From contig DDIC01000077.1 in assembly GCA_002338335.1 (NCBI GenBank), positions 1-7,180 on the forward strand: 7,180 nucleotides of DNA, given 5' to 3'. Positions 5,299 to 7,180 of the stretch are shown here, piece after piece. Numbering within the stretch: the stretch's first letter is position 1; each line of letters begins with the position of its first letter. The translations under genes were made by a program, and so were the position numbers. The notes beneath the pieces were generated by a model. It was not told the origin of the DNA and did not search any database. It saw only the letters and a program-made list of their open reading frames with translations. The DNA comes from Bacteroidetes bacterium UBA1860. Lineage in GTDB: Bacteria > Bacteroidota > Rhodothermia > Balneolales > Balneolaceae.

Positions 5299-7180
5299 TT
5301 AAAAAGCTAGTTGCACACCAAATTGCACTCTTCTTGGCTCCCCATAGAATGTAGGGTTGTGGTAGTAGTCTGGATGCGCATTGGGAATAATTCGAGCAGG
5401 TAATGGTCTTGTTGCTAATCCGCTGTCATTATAGACCGCATTAATGAGCTTACTGTCAAAGATGTTGTAAATATTACCAAATACCTCTAATGAGAGCCCT
5501 GAAATCTCGAATCGTTTAAACGCATTCACGTCAAAAGTAAGCCTTGCTGGGAGTCTGGCTGTATTTCTCAAGTCCCTGTTTGTAGCAACTTCCCCCACAC
5601 TAACTCCTGGGATGTCACGTGCCGGTGTATAGGGAGTTCCTGTACTAAATCGACCTAACAAGTTAACACCCCATGATGGCCCTGAATAAAACATGGATCC
5701 GTTGAGGATATGAGCACGATCCCAATCCAATGGTTGGACTACTTTGGTTAGAGCCTGTGATTGTGTTGATTCATCAATTTTGCCCCCTTGGGCTATGATG
5801 GCAAAAAACTCAGATGCCGGGTCAGAGTTACTTCCTTCAACTGTACTAAACGTGTAATCTAGCCCGAAGTTGAACCTTGAACTTACGTACTGATTAAACG
5901 CAAACGTCAACCCAATACTGCGAGAAAAATCGCGGTTGATATATGTCCCATATATAATGGATGATGAACCCGTGACTTGCGGTCTACTTGATACGTAATC
6001 CCTTGTGTCTTTGTAGTACCCAGCCAACTCAATAGCAGTACCTTTAAAAATCTCTTGCTTGTAACCCAGCTCGTATTGTACAGATTTCTCTGGCTTTAAA
6101 TCAGGATTCCCAAAAAGAGATTGATTGGATCCACTCTGATTGAGCAAGATCTGGCTATTGGTGTACATTCTATCATAGGAAGGCATTTGAAAGAAGTAGC
6201 CATACGAGAAATATATGACACCACCTTCATTGATTGAATACGCGATTCCAAGCCTTGGTGAAAGTTGATATTTGATAGATGCTGGAGTCCACCAATATGC
6301 CTGGCGATCTTCAACGGTTAGGGCTCGTTCATTTTCGTCCTGTTCTCCATTGCCATTCGCATCGTCGTATTGATTGACTGCTTTCGTAGGTAAGAAGATA
6401 TCAGGGTCTTCTGGATCACTTGGAATGAGCGTATTTGGATCAAAGTAGTCGAGTCGAAGGCCTACGTTTACAATAAGATCTTCGTACTCTATTTTATCCT
6501 GAATGTACCCTGATAGATTGAGGGGGTTTTCAGTGTATTTTTGATGACCTGGGGTATTAACCTCGGGTATACCCAGTTCAATGTAGGGTAGTAACTCATC
6601 AGGGGTGCCATCTGGTATGGTCACACCCTCTTGTGTGAGTGGGACTAGTGAATAACTATGGTATGTTAATTCGTCATATTGCGCTGAGAACCCTGCCTTC
6701 AAAAAGTGTCTGTCTGTCACTTGACTTGATACCTCTACCTTTGCGATCCAAGTATTGGTGGAGCGGAAAAAACGAGAATTGTTCGTCCCATATGTGCTAA
6801 ACTGACCCGCATTGGGAATTTGGTTCCCATAAAGCACATTATCCGTTCCAAAAAGTGGATTGGACAAATTTTCGTAATTGAAGTAACGAGGATCCCAGGC
6901 ATCGTCAAAGAGCCTAGAGGTGAATGAGTTATATCGATTGGCTACGTTGAGTGTGAGGAATGTAGTATTTGAAGGGGTGTAAGTCGTTTTAAAGTTTACC
7001 GAATAATTATCTCTATAAGTCGTGTTTTGACCTTCAGGTACAAACTTGTTAGAGAAGCTGAAGCCCTTACTTGTTTCATTTGCAAGGGTCCCAATGAGGT
7101 TGAATTTTAGTTTATTTGAGGGTTTAAATTCAAGATTTCCTTGGATACTTTGGGACTGATACCTGTTCATATTTACCAAC
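5299..7180 (-). CDS. TonB-dependent receptor, C-terminal barrel portion, 5' truncated
   Basis: About 626 residues of an outer-membrane receptor, which would import a ligand using TonB/proton-motive-force energy. The frame is open at the right edge; the first full codon (7179-7177) is TTG within a beta-strand region, so this is not the true start. The signal peptide, any carboxypeptidase-like N-terminal domain and the plug lie outside the window. What remains is alternating aromatic beta-strands with long Asn/Asp/Pro-rich loops: YIQDKIEYEDLIVNVGLRLDY, the LSPRLGIAYSI strand, VIYFSYGYFFQMPSYD, GNPDLKPEKSVQYELGYKQ (about 357-375, the most diagnostic motif), FNFGLDYTFS, GRFSTGTPYTP, LEVFGNIYNIFD, and the terminal strand RRVQFGVQLAF with the C-terminal Phe. 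An EF-hand-like loop lies at residues 273-284 in a predicted surface loop. The ligand cannot be told from sequence. No susD-like gene follows; the giant secreted protein does, 16 bases later, and is probably its operon partner. Confidence 0.9.
   Translation of the reverse strand, partial: LVNMNRYQSQSIQGNLEFKPSNKLKFNLIGTLANETSKGFSFSNKFVPEGQNTTYRDNYSVNFKTTYTPSNTTFLTLNVANRYNSFTSRLFDDAWDPRYFNYENLSNPLFGTDNVLYGNQIPNAGQFSTYGTNNSRFFRSTNTWIAKVEVSSQVTDRHFLKAGFSAQYDELTYHSYSLVPLTQEGVTIPDGTPDELLPYIELGIPEVNTPGHQKYTENPLNLSGYIQDKIEYEDLIVNVGLRLDYFDPNTLIPSDPEDPDIFLPTKAVNQYDDANGNGEQDENERALTVEDRQAYWWTPASIKYQLSPRLGIAYSINEGGVIYFSYGYFFQMPSYDRMYTNSQILLNQSGSNQSLFGNPDLKPEKSVQYELGYKQEIFKGTAIELAGYYKDTRDYVSSRPQVTGSSSIIYGTYINRDFSRSIGLTFAFNQYVSSRFNFGLDYTFSTVEGSNSDPASEFFAIIAQGGKIDESTQSQALTKVVQPLDWDRAHILNGSMFYSGPSWGVNLLGRFSTGTPYTPARDIPGVSVGEVATNRDLRNTARLPARLTFDVNAFKRFEISGLSLEVFGNIYNIFDSKLINAVYNDSGLATRPLPARIIPNAHPDYYHNPTFYGEPRRVQFGVQLAF
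6328..6363 (-). other. EF-hand-like calcium-binding loop in a receptor surface loop
   Basis: Residues 273-284 of the receptor fragment read DANGNGEQDENE. This fits the canonical 12-residue EF-hand loop: D at 1, N at 3, N at 5, G at 6, acidic at 7, D at 9 and E at 12. It lies between the strand LIVNVGLRLDYFDP and the strand YWWTPASIKYQLSPRLGIAYS, in a long loop expected to face outward. There are no obvious flanking helices, so it is more like a dockerin or isolated calcium loop than a full EF-hand pair. Confidence 0.6.

Noticed and set aside
6096..6314. Minus-strand 72-codon frame inside the receptor gene
   Set aside because: The receptor frame contains diagnostic barrel motifs (NPDLKPE and neighbours) across this region, so this is a shadow frame.
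7168..7180. Start codon for the receptor at TTG 7179 or ATG 7170
   Set aside because: The frame is open to the window edge, and the residues there are barrel-like with no signal peptide, so the true start must lie well outside the window.

Overview
This window looks like ordinary chromosomal outer-membrane and secretion territory from a Gram-negative bacterium of the wider Bacteroidota/FCB group. The best fits are Balneolota/Rhodothermota, or a related marine lineage such as Marinimicrobia or Ignavibacteria. The evidence is a TonB-dependent receptor, a very large secreted protein with a C-terminal domain like those sorted by the type IX secretion system (T9SS), and a PorV/PorQ-type outer-membrane protein side by side, with moderate to low GC by eye. 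The lineage is an inference from gene content; there is no rRNA or tRNA to fix it.

All four genes are on the minus strand, so transcription runs from the right edge to the left. (1) 7180-5299 is the 3' part of a TonB-dependent receptor: most of the beta-barrel, without its signal peptide and plug. (2) After 16 bases comes a 1267-residue exported protein (5282-1479). It has an N-terminal domain with a conserved Trp-rich block, three Asp-rich DGxDNDxD motifs, a fibronectin-III-like domain and a T9SS type A/FlgD-Ig-like C-terminal domain. (3) After 11 bases, with a good Shine-Dalgarno sequence overlapping the upstream stop codon, comes a 344-residue PorV/PorQ-family barrel (1467-433). (4) After a 66-base AT-rich gap with a possible promoter comes the start of another exported protein (366 to beyond base 1), with a starch-binding-like (CBM20/E-set) beta-sandwich.

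The first three genes form a tight co-directional unit and are probably one operon. A working model is that the receptor is the energised outer-membrane channel, the giant protein is exported and displayed at the surface, and the PorV/PorQ-like protein helps export or anchor it. The layout resembles a SusC/SusD pair, but the partner has no SusD-like features and no lipobox. The fourth gene may be transcribed with them or from its own promoter. No mobile elements, CRISPR arrays, RNA genes or broken genes were found. The unit resembles a recurrent but functionally uncharacterised arrangement, and its role is the most interesting open question here.
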